Assembly (NCBI GenBank): GCA_914767715.1
Contig: OU612069.1
Span: 11,469,387 to 11,529,386 of the forward strand
Direction of reading: 5' to 3'
DNA length: 60,000 nucleotides
Source: Membranipora membranacea
Taxonomy: Eukaryota > Bryozoa > Gymnolaemata > Cheilostomatida > Membraniporidae
Part shown: piece after piece, positions 22,401 to 30,930 of the stretch
Layout of the letters: each line of letters begins with the position of its first letter
How positions within the stretch are numbered: position 1 is the stretch's first letter
Notes under the pieces: model-generated
The model's database searches: none
Told to the model about the DNA's origin: nothing
What the model saw: only the letters and a program-made list of their open reading frames with translations
Position numbers and translations under genes: made by a program

Positions 22401-23133
22401 ACATGCCCATTATGTGTATTCTCAATGATAAGTTATATGATACAGTCACTAGCCATGCACAACCAGATTGCGTTGTGTCATGGATTTCGCAATAGTTAAG
22501 TAGGACGTTTTTAGCACTGCATTGTCTGCTCTAGAGTATATAATAACTCTATGGGCAAATCACAGCTGGCTTACAGTGTTTTTGTTTATTAGTCGGAAAA
22601 ATATTTGAGTCTGCACTTTGGCACTTTGGTATGATTCTACCTACTGCTGTAATGTGCGAGACTTTCTTCAACTAAAAACCTTTGGCCACATTTCACAGTA
22701 CCTCAAGTCAATCAAGAGTTGTGCTCCATTATATTAGCTGGTTATGGCACTGTTTGGGCTATTATGTCAATCCTATTGTTATGGAGAACTAAATTACTTC
22801 TGAAGAGATGGAAGCCCTGCTCATAATTTGAATCTAATATAGATCGTGGTTGGCAAGAAACACAAGCAATTTAACCGTTATCATCTTATCAAAGTGCAAG
22901 TATACCGGTAAAAAGCCAAGGGTTGGATAAGGAAACAAGGCTATGCTTCGAGTCTTCCATTCTTAGGAGACAGAGAAGAAGTCACCGATTAAAACACACT
23001 TACCAATACATTCCTGGCAGCACTTATGACCGCAAGTGAGGATGCGTAAAGTTTTCTGCTCCATGCAAATTCGACACTCAACCTCCTTGATGATGTCAGC
23101 TCCTGGTAACATTACAGGTTTGGAAGCAGCCAT
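7019..23133 (-). CDS. TRIM-like RING/B-box/coiled-coil/propeller gene A (7 exons)
   Basis: Hand-built exons, 5' to 3': 23133-23004, 15962-15822, 10733-10649, 9825-9702, 9238-9016, 8225-7500, 7155-7019. Every junction is GT-AG, every phase matches, and the sum is 1566 nt, exactly 522 codons including TAA. Predicted protein of 521 residues: RING finger with C20, C23, C34, H36, C39, C42, C55, C58; B-box-like zinc site with C97, C100, C109, C112, C117, C120 and H134; coiled coil about 150-233; Ser/Thr/Pro-rich linker 241-262; beta-propeller-like region about 265-521. TRIM proteins are typically cytoplasmic E3 ubiquitin ligases that recognise targets through the C-terminus; that role is inferred from architecture. 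The C-terminus looks NHL-like but I cannot assign the fold firmly. Introns 1 and 2 are filled by transposons. There is no transcript evidence here, so the link of exon 1 across a 7 kb intron rests on phase, RING completeness and order. Confidence 0.85.
7500..8225 (-). CDS. Gene A exon 6: linker and most of the propeller-like domain
   Basis: 726 nt, phase 1 at both ends. It starts with a Ser/Thr/Pro linker (TPPSPSTTAPS) and then gives repeated blade-like units such as LLGCSDGMKIFSR, ITVYNYDMTSKQSEVIFSF, NIKLYNRRSAAVSTKHL, LLFLPDETLLVTGW and GLIYVSGLDNKTIYIL. The alternation of short beta strands with a DNxxIKLY-type closing strand suits an NHL/TolB-like propeller. Around 30 of 213 residues in the longest compared frame differ from gene B, mostly in clusters. 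Confidence 0.88.
9016..9238 (-). CDS. Gene A exon 5: coiled coil
   Basis: 223 nt encoding a Lys/Glu-rich helix with MQKELAEKQKKADEIEKSI and LLKVSEFIQNEKDKTELVV, heptad-like throughout. Such a segment drives antiparallel dimerisation in TRIM proteins. Only about 3 residues differ from gene B in 67 compared, far fewer than in exons 6 and 7. Confidence 0.87.
9702..9825 (-). CDS. Gene A exon 4: end of B-box, start of coiled coil
   Basis: 124 nt. Its first codon (shared with exon 3) and next give RC, completing CFRC; then the His-containing NNRHG and the acidic/basic heptad region EEQLKKWQQLIKIE. The acceptor follows a long T tract (A run on the plus strand at 9829-9844), a strong polypyrimidine tract. 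Donor GTAAGT. Confidence 0.85.
10649..10733 (-). CDS. Gene A exon 3: B-box first half
   Basis: 85 nt between TTCTTAG and GTAGGT. Encodes ECKICTERLVEARCQDCKMF and LCF: two CxxC pairs plus the first Cys of the third pair. The copy in gene B differs at one residue. Not a multiple of three, so skipping would break the frame. Confidence 0.85.
12050..13930. other. FB-2 interior, unassigned
   Basis: Short open frames only. The largest, 12715-13026 on the minus strand (103 codons), contains no motif I recognise and overlaps the repeated CTTGTCAAGACA motifs. 13373-13555 minus runs into the TA repeat and is probably spurious. Confidence 0.45.
13378..13420. repeat. TA microsatellite
   Basis: About 20 uninterrupted TA units inside the FB-2 interior. 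Probably length-variable. Confidence 0.95.
14362..14754. mobile_element. MITE, 26-bp inverted ends, 7-8 bp target duplication
   Basis: Ends read ATAGATTTAAAAACAGTGTA on the left and the inverse of ATAGATTTAAAAACAGTATA on the right, flanked by ATGTGAT (14355-14361 and 14755-14761); the eighth base differs (G versus T). The related arm near 17050 reads GTGTGATGCAATTTTCT with no insertion, an empty site. No coding capacity. An 8-bp duplication and CAGTG-like inner motif would suit a hAT-derived MITE, which is inference. Confidence 0.82.
15822..15962 (-). CDS. Gene A exon 2: second half of RING and linker
   Basis: 141 nt (47 codons), phase 1 at both ends, so skipping it would keep the frame. It encodes EQLAGGMGRLQCMICRK, which supplies the last CxxC pair of the RING, then a linker with DGFPICYVSDYI. 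Acceptor TATAG, donor GTAGGT. The exon is sandwiched between inverted transposon arms (about 14755-15710 and 16074-17050). Confidence 0.85.
17065..17638. mobile_element. ACGTCGCAA-family element FB-2, short palindromic copy
   Basis: 574 bp, almost entirely two inverted arms of about 230 bp starting TGTTGARCCCACAAACRTCG. Flanked by CACCCCCC (17057-17064 and 17639-17646). The related arm at 49360-49385 has an uninterrupted run of C there, an empty site. An open frame at 17213-17437 just reads through the arm and is not a gene. Confidence 0.9.
18236..19458 (+). pseudogene. Reverse transcriptase C-terminus with zinc knuckle and restriction-like endonuclease
   Basis: One continuous frame with two internal stops (TAG at 18583-18585, TGA at 18916-18918). 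In order: an RT-thumb/linker region with KWLGVPRSF, LYSSS-like and KARLDMMLNESP stretches; the knuckle CAECSAKGTLRHILSNC (C-x2-C-x7-H-x4-C); and the endonuclease with RPD followed 14 residues later by E (RPDLIVW ... LMELTVPWEE), then VEVGCRGF. The CCHC plus R/K-PD-x(12-14)-D/E pattern is that of the restriction-like endonuclease of R2/R4/NeSL/HERO-type elements; the clade is not determined. The start at 18217 lies in the palindrome arm and is not native. Confidence 0.87.
18236..20249 (+). mobile_element. 5'-truncated RLE-type non-LTR retrotransposon, nested
   Basis: About 2.0 kb inserted in the left arm of the TTAA palindrome and flanked by AGTGACAG (18228-18235 and 20250-20257). It carries the C-terminal coding part (to 19458) and about 790 bp of 3' untranslated sequence without an obvious A tail. 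The palindrome's intact opposite arm supplies the uninterrupted sequence for comparison, which makes the nesting order clear. Confidence 0.87.
21115..22553 (-). repeat. FB-5b right arm with tandem internal units
   Basis: Contains repeated GGACACAGTTAA-type and CACAACCAGATTNNGTTG-type segments, the latter twice, about 175-180 bp apart (around 22283 and 22460). Equivalent to 50100-51009 and, inverted, to 10850-11660 and 58600-59420. Confidence 0.75.
23004..23133 (-). CDS. Gene A exon 1: start and first half of RING
   Basis: Begins at ATG 23133-23131 and ends at a GTAAGT donor after one base of codon 44. Encodes CRICMEQ ... LTCGHKCCQEC, giving six of the eight RING ligands (C3HC4). An upstream in-frame ATG at 23181 exists, but the MAASKPV start is conserved in the pseudogene copy at 48246 and is preferred. 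Confidence 0.85.
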
Positions 23134-24087
23134 TATTGTAAAGTGAAATGAGGAGTGAGGTGAGTGATGAAAAAAATCCAACTAGATTGCAAAACAGCTT
23201 AAGCGAGAATAAAATTCAGGCCGGATTCGTCAGTCATGTGATATGTATATCATGTGATGGTCTTATCAGCCAGGTCACATGAAAATTGAACAAACAATGT
23301 GTTGGAGTATGAGCATATACGCAGTAACTATGCACTGCGCAAGCGAGGTGATAACAGTTTGGTTCTCTTCTTTATATTAATGCCCTTATCAGCAAGGCAA
23401 TAAATACACTCTTCAGAGTTTAAGTTGGTCTAAGCCTACTCGTATTTGGACTATTGTTCACTGCTTTATTGAGCGCATCAATCCCTCAATGCAGGCTTAT
23501 CATACATTTTTCTTGACTATACTGTGATTAGACTGTGCATTGTGGACTAAAGAATTGGTTAGTTGATACGCATACCTGATAGTGATATGTGTTACTTGTC
23601 CTATTCTTGATTTGAAGGTACCTCTACAGCCAAGTATTTGTCTCGGTAGGTAGAGTCCAAACTAAATTATATATGTATGAGCAAACTACAGGTCTTATCA
23701 GCAAGGTTTTAATGCTATGGTATAGGGTTGTAGGTGTAGCTGCATAGCAAAGAATATATTGCGTCATGGTAGCTGAGTTTTGAGACAAAAGCCAGGATCA
23801 ACATGTTAAGATTGGAATAAAAAGAGCACGTTGGAGTTCGATCGGACAATATATTTATGTTTTATGCATACCCGTTGCCCAACCACTCCAAACCAAAAAT
23901 TGGTCACCTAGTTCAACATAGGTTGCTCATCTTCTTATGTAAAAATGTGTTGCCCGATCTAAGCAGAGATCTTCAAGGCAATTAGTATTACAACAGATGG
24001 TGGCTGTCCTGCAACAATCGTAAACAAGAAATTATTTGGCTGAAATTAACCGATTTCAATTGGATTTTGACCAAGGCTAATTCATAG
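23134..24087. other. Upstream region of gene A
   Basis: Lies 5' of the gene A start on the minus strand and should contain its promoter and 5' untranslated region. No TATA box at a persuasive distance and no CpG-rich stretch seen. The phrase CTTATCAGCAAGG recurs (23389, 23694, and with variation near 26072), which may be a degraded repeat. Confidence 0.45.
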
Positions 24088-25615
24088 AAGATGATGATGA
24101 TGATGATGTGTTTATTTGTCTCATCAATTAGAGAAATATAATGCTTCATGTGAGTGCTCTCTTGTTAAAAGTATGGACGGTAAAAATAAATGGATAAAAA
24201 TTCATATAAAAAGTTTACTTTTTTGCAAAAACGCTATTTAGATAGTGAACACAGTTAGCTCTAAAACAAAGTTTGCGAAGGTTTACTCTGTACCGGATGG
24301 TGGAATATCGGCCTGATGGGCATTGAGTAAATGTCAACATGGGAGTTTGTTCGGTTGCCACCATGCGAAGACTCTTTGTAGCGAGTTTGTTGTGGTAGAG
24401 ATCGGCTACTGCGGTGAAGGTGATATCTCCTGCGAGGCGACCGGCTGAGCGCACCACTCGCTGTAGATGTTTTTTAGAGTCTGCACTAAGATTAGAATAT
24501 ATCACTACTAGATGATAGAGTAGGATGCTTTCGATGAAGGATTTGTAGCATGATGTAATCAATCTGGTATCTATTCCCAGATGATACAGCTTGCTCATAA
24601 TGTGAAGTCGAGTTCTAGCTTTCTTTACAGTTCGGTTGGCAGAGGCTGTAAAGTCAAGTTTAGTAGTTAGCGTAGTACCAAGATACACGAACTCCGTTAC
24701 TTGATCGATCGGGGAACCATTTATTACCAGCTGTTGTGTGGTCGGGTTATCCCGTGCATTGCTGAAAACCAGTTCTTTGGTCTTCTTTGAGTTAAGAAGC
24801 AGGTCATATTCGCAGCACTAAGCATATAGATGATCTGCTTCTTGTTGGAGACACGATGGCTGGGTACTTGTGAGAAACTCTAGTATGACTGTGTCATCAG
24901 CATATTTGAGGATTTCGGTATTGGAGTTGAGTGTTGGCATACTGGATACATAGAATGAGAAAAGTAGCGGACTGAGCACACAGCCTTGAGGGCTCCCAGT
25001 AAATGTTGTCGTAGATGCTGATACAATGGACGTTGTTAAAACACGTTGTGTGCGATTTGTGAGGAAACTGTAAAGCCAGTTAAGAATATTCGGATGATTA
25101 TCATAATCACAGAGTCTAGAGATTAGCAGGGACCGATTTATAGTATTAAAGCCGCCGGTGTAGTCAATGAACAGTGTTCGAACATAGTTTTTAGCATTAT
25201 TGTCTAGATGGAAACTTACTGAGTCAATCAGAGTGATGAGTGCATCTTCAGTCGACCGATTCTGCTGATATGCGAACTGTGATGAGTCATCGAGATGTGG
25301 GGCTATGCGCCTCACTATCAGCTTCTCCATACACTTTGCTACGACTGATGTCAAAGCTATGGGCCGGAAGTCTTTCGGTTCTGATGCACCGGACAGTTTT
25401 GGTAAAGGCTTGATAGTGGCTGCTTTCCATGCTGATGGCATAGTACCTTGCTTCACTGACATATTGAATAACACCAGCAGCGGTTCGGTGAGCGAGGATG
25501 CAGCTGTCTTCAGCAATCGTGCAGTCAGATGGTCTGGTCCAGGGCTCTTATTCGTCTGGAGACTGCGCACTACAGCATAAACTTCAGAAAACGTAAAGAA
25601 ATCATCATATAAATC
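24088..25615 (-). mobile_element. 5'-truncated non-LTR retrotransposon with (CAT)n tail
   Basis: Minus-strand LINE fragment ending in seven trinucleotide repeats (24088-24108, GATGATG on the plus strand) just after an AATAAA (complement of 24111-24116). The 5' break is near 25615. It lies upstream of gene A. The target duplication could not be resolved. Confidence 0.88.
24215..25615 (-). pseudogene. LINE reverse transcriptase, one in-frame stop
   Basis: One frame for about 467 codons with a single TAG at 24820-24818. Landmarks: NKSPGPDH, DFRPIALTS, the catalytic FIDYTGGFNTI, GSPQGCVLSPLLF, KYADDT, then YLGTTL. The Gly-Gly in the first motif replaces the more usual AF. The end CPSGRYSTIRYRVNLRKLCF parallels that of 5004-5870. 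It begins within the RT domain, so endonuclease and ORF1 are absent. CR1/Jockey-like; clade not fixed. Confidence 0.92.
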
Positions 25616-26720
25616 TCTCTATATTTATTCAGGCTTCATTTGTTATCAATATATTATTGTAGTGTTACAATATCTTATAATACTACAATGTGCACTTTTT
25701 ATTAGTGTATGCTATTTAAAATGAGTTAGTTTTTCACAGATCAAGCTTTTTCAGCGCTTGATTCAATATTATTGACATCAAACTGAGTAATTAACATCAT
25801 GAGTAACCCAGCTGAATGCCAGAAGAAGGTACAACACAAACACCAAGTACTTGTTGTCTGCAGGGAGAGGCTACATGAAATTTATACATTGATACAACCC
25901 TGTAGCACCACCGTATATTCATTCTGCCTGCATTATCTGACAGTACTGTGTAGCTTCTTCTATCAATTTACGGCTAACCTGTAACATTTCTTTGCCAATT
26001 CTAATAGCTGGTATTGTTATCAGACAATCACTGTGTTGAGCTAAGCTTCTCTATATATGAACATGCTACTTGTCTTATCAGCAAGTTCGTTAAGTAATGT
26101 TTAAGGTCAGTATGGCGTAACTATCTCAGAAAATTACAGCACATACAGATGCAGATTTATTCTGAAATGATGACAAACATTATGTTGCTTTATGGTACCT
26201 TAGTTTGCAGACAAAATTAGGGACAACATGTTTTGATGGGAATAAGAATAAATGCATTGAGCATGTCTGGATGAATTATTTTTTTGGCTTTACGCATACC
26301 TATCACAGAGCATTGGGTAAGCGGTCACTTTGGGGTGTGCATCGCCCATGTCACGCCCACTCCCGCCCTTGAATGGCCCATACATACATAACAATTCTCA
26401 GGGAGAAGATTGTTTACCAAGTGGGCACATTGTTTACTTAAAGTGATAATAAAACAATTAGGTGTTTTTTATGTGGGAGGCAGCAACAGGGGCAGACTCC
26501 CTGACTCTTCTGAAAAGTTATGTTGTGAGGATGTTTATAATCATCAAACAGGAATTAGCTAGGTAGTCAACAGTATCATTGTTATCAGAGTGTTATCCAG
26601 TCAGAGAAAATTTAAACACTTCACTTCATCTATACTGTCCATTGACAGCCAGCTTTATCAACTCCCCATCTGATATCCTCACAGTGATCAGACAGCTGAA
26701 TCTGTTTTTATCTTCTTCAG
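25616..26720. other. Unassigned AT-rich stretch
   Basis: Short frames only (for example 25799-25984 plus, 61 codons) with no recognised motif. A further CTTATCAGCAAG copy lies near 26072. No RNA gene or repeat boundary seen. Confidence 0.4.
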
Positions 26721-26726
26721 TCAGTG

Positions 26727-26770
26727 GCATATATTAGGGTTCGAATCCCACCAAGGTCATCTTTTTTTCA
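26727..26770 (+). repeat. Possible tRNA-derived SINE fragment (B box and T run)
   Basis: GGGTTCGAATCCCACC matches the RNA polymerase III B box (GGTTCRANYCC) and is followed about 10 bp later by a T run that could terminate Pol III. A related fragment at 41799-41822 has TGTTCAAATCCCACCAATGG. No clear A box was found in this copy, so it is a fragment at best. Confidence 0.5.
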
Positions 26771-26916
26771 AATTGGTGCTTTATAACTGGAGCATTTTTA
26801 CCGTAATCTTCTACTGCTATTGAGTTGTTTTCTGAAAGTACCCAACAGCTCAGTGAGCTATTGAAATACCTCTCTGCTTGCACTATTTTTCTACCGATAT
26901 GCAAAAATTTCCGTGG

Positions 26917-26945
26917 TGGGAGGGCGCTTAAGCGCCCCTCCCACA
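26917..26945. other. GC-rich hairpin
   Basis: A near-perfect inverted repeat centred on CGCTTAAGCG with GTGGGAGGG / CCCTCCCAC arms, followed by a second small hairpin ATCGGGCTGCGCCCGAT at about 26974-26990. Strongly GC-rich against an AT-rich background. Could be part of a SINE or a MITE end. Confidence 0.6.
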
Positions 26946-27059
26946 CCCTCCTCGCCACGCCTATGGCGTGTGGATCGGGCTGCGCCCGATTATTATGCTC
27001 ATCTCTGAAAAGTCAGTGAGTGAAATTTTTTAGAATATACGCCCCTGTCTTCAGTGTTA

Positions 27060-28622
27060 TCGTTGCAATAAAAGTCCTAGAGACGTCCAGTTATCAATCT
27101 TGTCTTGAATCGCAAATTAGTTAGACACTAATAATTATTGTTTTATATACTTTTATTGTCATTCTACATCATCTTTAGGAATGTTTTTCATGCAGTGACA
27201 GAACAAAAAAGAAAAAACTTAAGCGGAGAGAAAAAGAAAAAATACTCAAGTAACAAGAATTAATAGGATATAAAGTGCTTTGATAGTTGTTGTTTAAAAT
27301 TAGTGAGTTTGGATGCTGAGCGTATCTGAATTGGTAAAGAGTTAAAAGTTGTAGTGATTTTTTGTCTTTATTGATCAGTGTGATAATGTAATAGGTATCT
27401 GTCTCTAAAAAAGGTTTTAGAGCTAGCTGGAATAAAGCCTTCCAAAAGAAAGTCAGGTGCAATCAAATGCAAAATTTGAAAACCAAAAATACAGGTGAAA
27501 TGACCAGCAAGGAGAGGAAAAGGAATCAGACCAAGAGATGTATGTAAATCTCTTGTATGTATTAGATGATATGGTATGTGGTTGACATTTGCTATTAGGC
27601 GGAAAGCCCTCTTTTGGAGCAAGTATATTCTTTCAAGAATATATTGTGGTGATAGGTTGCCATATATGCGGATGCCATATATCATATGACAAAAGACATA
27701 CTGGAAATAAAAGTAACGAGATGATTTACTATCTAGGAATGCCCTGCATTTCTGGAATAATGTCAGACTTTTGTTTTTTTGATGCAAATCTGGTCTACAT
27801 GATCGTCCCATGTATATGAGTCATTCAAAGTAAAACCAAGGAGTTTGGTATTGGCATTTCGGTTTAGTCTTTTATGGTTAATTTTTAGATCTAAATCTAG
27901 AGATGTGGCTCTATGAGAGGGTTGTACAAGCATATAGTGAGATTTTTTTATGTTTATCAACATCCTATTATTCCTACTTTCTATCAAGTGTAGATCAGTA
28001 TCACATAAATCATTAAGTGTATCAAAGTTGTCAGATTTTGATACGAAATGTGTATCATCAGCGTAGGCAAATGCCTTGGAATGTAATGTGTAGGATAAAA
28101 GATCATTGACGTATATGAGGAATAAACTTGGTGCCAGAATTGAGCCTTGGGGGACACCAATGTCTATTGGAAGAATTTTTGAACTTTTTGCACCTTGTTG
28201 TATAGCTACAAATTGTGTCCTATCTGTTAGGAAAGATTTTATGAGAGAGTGCAGTTTGCCCGTTATACCGTACATTGTCAATTTTTTCAGTCGAATTTTA
28301 TGGTCGACGCAGTCAAAAGCTTTTTTGAAATCCAAAAACATCATAGCAACAAAGTGACCATCTGATCTTGCTGACAAACAGTCAGAAATGAGTTTGTGTA
28401 GGGAATCAACACAGGAATAACCTTCTCTAAATCCGCATTGTAATTTGTGAAGAAGTTTGTTTGTGGTGAGATATTTTTGAATTTTGGAATTCACATGTTT
28501 CTCAAAAATCTTAGATAGCACAGGAAGTATAATTGATATAGGGCGATAATTAGATGGATCTTTGATATCTCCACCCTTATGAATAGGAATTACTCTTGCG
28601 GTTTGAACGAAACGCTCTGTAG
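27060..28622 (-). mobile_element. Non-LTR retrotransposon fragment
   Basis: Minus-strand LINE fragment. The 5' break is near 28622, inside the RT domain. About 200 bp of 3' untranslated sequence with an AATAAA-like signal follows the stop at 27260. The downstream end is not sharply defined. Confidence 0.8.
27260..28622 (-). pseudogene. LINE reverse transcriptase, frameshifted
   Basis: RT landmarks: RVIPIHKGGDIKDPSNYRPI, the catalytic FLDFKKAFDCVDH, GVPQGSILAPSLF, FAYADDT and LLGFTL. The frame shifts at a run of A (plus-strand T run near 27774-27780) and continues as FQKCRAFL through to a TAA inside LLHYHTDQ near 27372, then KITTTFNSLPIQIRSASKL to a final TAA at 27262-27260. Sequence differs from the other two LINE fragments, so it is a separate family, Jockey/CR1-like. 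Two disabling changes indicate decay. Confidence 0.9.
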
Positions 28623-28883
28623 GTTTGCGATGTAGGTCACCCCCTCCTTTCTCTGTGAACCCTGAAAAGAATCATCTAAATAATTGTGTTTATTTTTCTG
28701 AGTTTGAATGAAGGAAGAAATGCAAACAAAGCGGCATCAAAAAATATATCGGGTTTACTCCGTAATTATCCCAAATTGAGCTGAACTTAGAATACTAGTA
28801 GATGGTTGCAGTTAAGATTTAGGGATATATAGACAGTTTTCTGAGGTCTTATCTATGTCTCAATTCGGAGTTGTCCTCTCTCC

Positions 28884-29287
28884 AGTTTGGTACTTTTAAC
28901 CCACGCCGCATAGGAAAAACCTGCTGATAGAGGGTTATCTTGAAAACCGCTTATGTTAGGGAAAAACTGATTTTTGATTCAGAGTCTGCACCATTGAAAA
29001 CCCTGTGAGACAGGATTTCCAAAACATTGGAGGCTTGGATGTTGATCAATCTTAATTTTAGTGACAAAACTCATGAAAAGTTCTGCCAAATTGTCCGCAA
29101 AACTGGCAGAAAATGCTACAATTTACTATCCAAATACTAAAATGATTTCCCAAACTATGCCCATATGAGTTTTCAATGCTGCAGATTCAGCAACAAAAAT
29201 CATTTTTATCCTATTATAAGCGGTTACCAAGAAAACCTTCTTTTCAGCACGCTTTTCCTATGCGGTGTGGGTTAAAAGTACCAAACT
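28884..29287. mobile_element. Palindromic MITE-like element
   Basis: Ends read AGTTTGGTACTTTTAACCCA and its inverse, with inverted similarity for about 130 bp (CGCATAGGAAAA, AACCGCTTAT, ATTGAAAAC shared). Spacer about 140 bp. No target duplication was identified, so the exact ends are uncertain. No coding potential. Confidence 0.8.
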
Positions 29288-30930
29288 TCTTATTACATTA
29301 GATAAATGTAAAGGCCAATTAATAAGGTAATCTTTGTTGTGAAAGGTCTCCTGTCGGTGAAAATATATTTATTTTAATAAATATCAGCAGGTAAAAGTAT
29401 GTCGTACTTCCTCATTTGGTGAAATGTTATACCAACTATCCCGAGTTAAATTAGCCCCAGTACCACTATAACCAATATTATGGTCTTATTTATCACTATC
29501 ACTAATATACTGCGAAAAAATTATATTGTATTTTAATCAATGAGAAACTAAGGCTTAAGTCTCGTCGAGTAGCCTTATCTCTGCGGCCCAAAAAAAAACA
29601 AAATGGAGCCCTTGAGAACAGGCTATCCTCGAGTGGAAGGGGACAGAGTTGAGGGTAACTTTGGTATGATCGATTCTCATTACCCTGTTAGAGCTTAGCT
29701 AAGGTATATAACCACAGTCATGCATCGACACAAAGGAGTACTGTAACCAACTGAACGAAAATAATATTATCCTTAAGCTTCACCAAAGACAAGGGCTGGC
29801 TGCGCACCTACCCCAGACAATATTTGGCAACAGTACTTGATTCTAGCCTGAATTCTATTAAAGTTGACTAATGATCAATATTACCAAAGCAAAATACTAA
29901 TATGTGTTTGATAGGCAGTTCTAAATACTTTGATTATGAGACTGCCTACATACACAAGAGAATTTTGACCTTGACTTAATTGATTGATTGATTGATGTGA
30001 TTCGACGCTATACTAAGAGTCAGCGACAGCGTTACAAATGAGCTCGCGACAAAAATCAAGAGTCGTGGAATGATCTGAAATAGGCAAGTGATGAAAGAAA
30101 TGTATGATTCAGAGTAGCAATTGAAAGAGGCCCCTATCCACAAAACATGTAACCAGCTACAGTATAGATGGATAAGAGTGTGTTCAAAGCAATTAATATT
30201 ATCGCCAGTGATGACTGAGATATAACTTTGGACTAAATGAAGAGTTGGGTTACTATCCAAACCTGGCTCCCGCTCGAAGAAGAATGAAAACTATAATGCT
30301 ACAGAAATTAAACTCGGCAGTTGTTTACAAGCCCCAATTCAGCAACATATTATGCTGACAAACATTGTTTGTTCGAGTTGTTCACTACTGTGTAACACAA
30401 GAACCTCAGGAGTGAATTGAATGTATGAGATGATGTATGAGGGTTGTCCGCCAAAGATGACAGGTCTGCTTTTCCTAAACAAATTGATAAATGTAATCGG
30501 AGAGTTATCTACCCTATTTCAAGAGGGGACAATCATATCTCGATAGCAGGGTCACAAGAGATGACAAGCTCTGTCACCCTCCACCGAACAAGGCTTGTCA
30601 AGACAGACTAAACCGGAAAGTAGTTTCAACACCTTGTCTGTGAAGAATTTCTTGTGTGCAATAATTCAATTATTCAATGAACTGATGGTGTATCGTAAAT
30701 AGTTGATCGAGTAAATCGGAGCTTGAAACTCGCTCGAAACTTAAAATTGGAGACCTAAGTCTGGATTAAGGCTTGAGGCCGTAGGGCTGCAAAATTACTC
30801 AGAGCTTGGACCTACCCGCCATTTAGATGTAGATTTTATGATACATATTGCAGCACCCTGAGATGAATCCAACAGCTAGGTGTGAATATTAACAATGATC
30901 ACGATAGGAAAAAAATCAGCAAATCGCTGG
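29288..30930. other. Unassigned region with possible LINE tail
   Basis: No gene recognised. (TTGA)n at 29980-29997 next to GACTCTTAGTATAGCGTCGA (minus strand) looks like the 3' tail of a minus-strand non-LTR element extending rightward, but no RT coding was seen. One CTTGTCAAGACA motif at 30594-30605. Confidence 0.4.

Larger units (their letters stand above)
16074..22553. mobile_element. Large inverted-arm element FB-5b in intron 1 of gene A
   Basis: Ends are CATAGAGTTATTATATACTC and its inverse, flanked by the 8-bp direct repeat GGCAAATC (16066-16073 and 22554-22561). The pseudogene copy has the corresponding uninterrupted intron near 47610-47650 (TTTGCCAGGCAGTTTCA then CAGCTTGCTGACAG), supporting insertion. 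The right arm (21115-22553) contains at least three tandem units of roughly 250-400 bp, each with a CACTTGCA...GTGACATGAAA...GCTATAAGCGCTC core. Nested inside are FB-2 short (17065-17638) and a TTAA element (17781-21110). No gene of its own was recognised. Confidence 0.85.

Noticed and set aside
29976-30260. 94-codon minus-strand frame with hydrophobic stretches, possible membrane protein
   Set aside because: It starts next to a (TTGA)n tail, has no conserved motif, and looks like LINE 3' untranslated sequence or chance.
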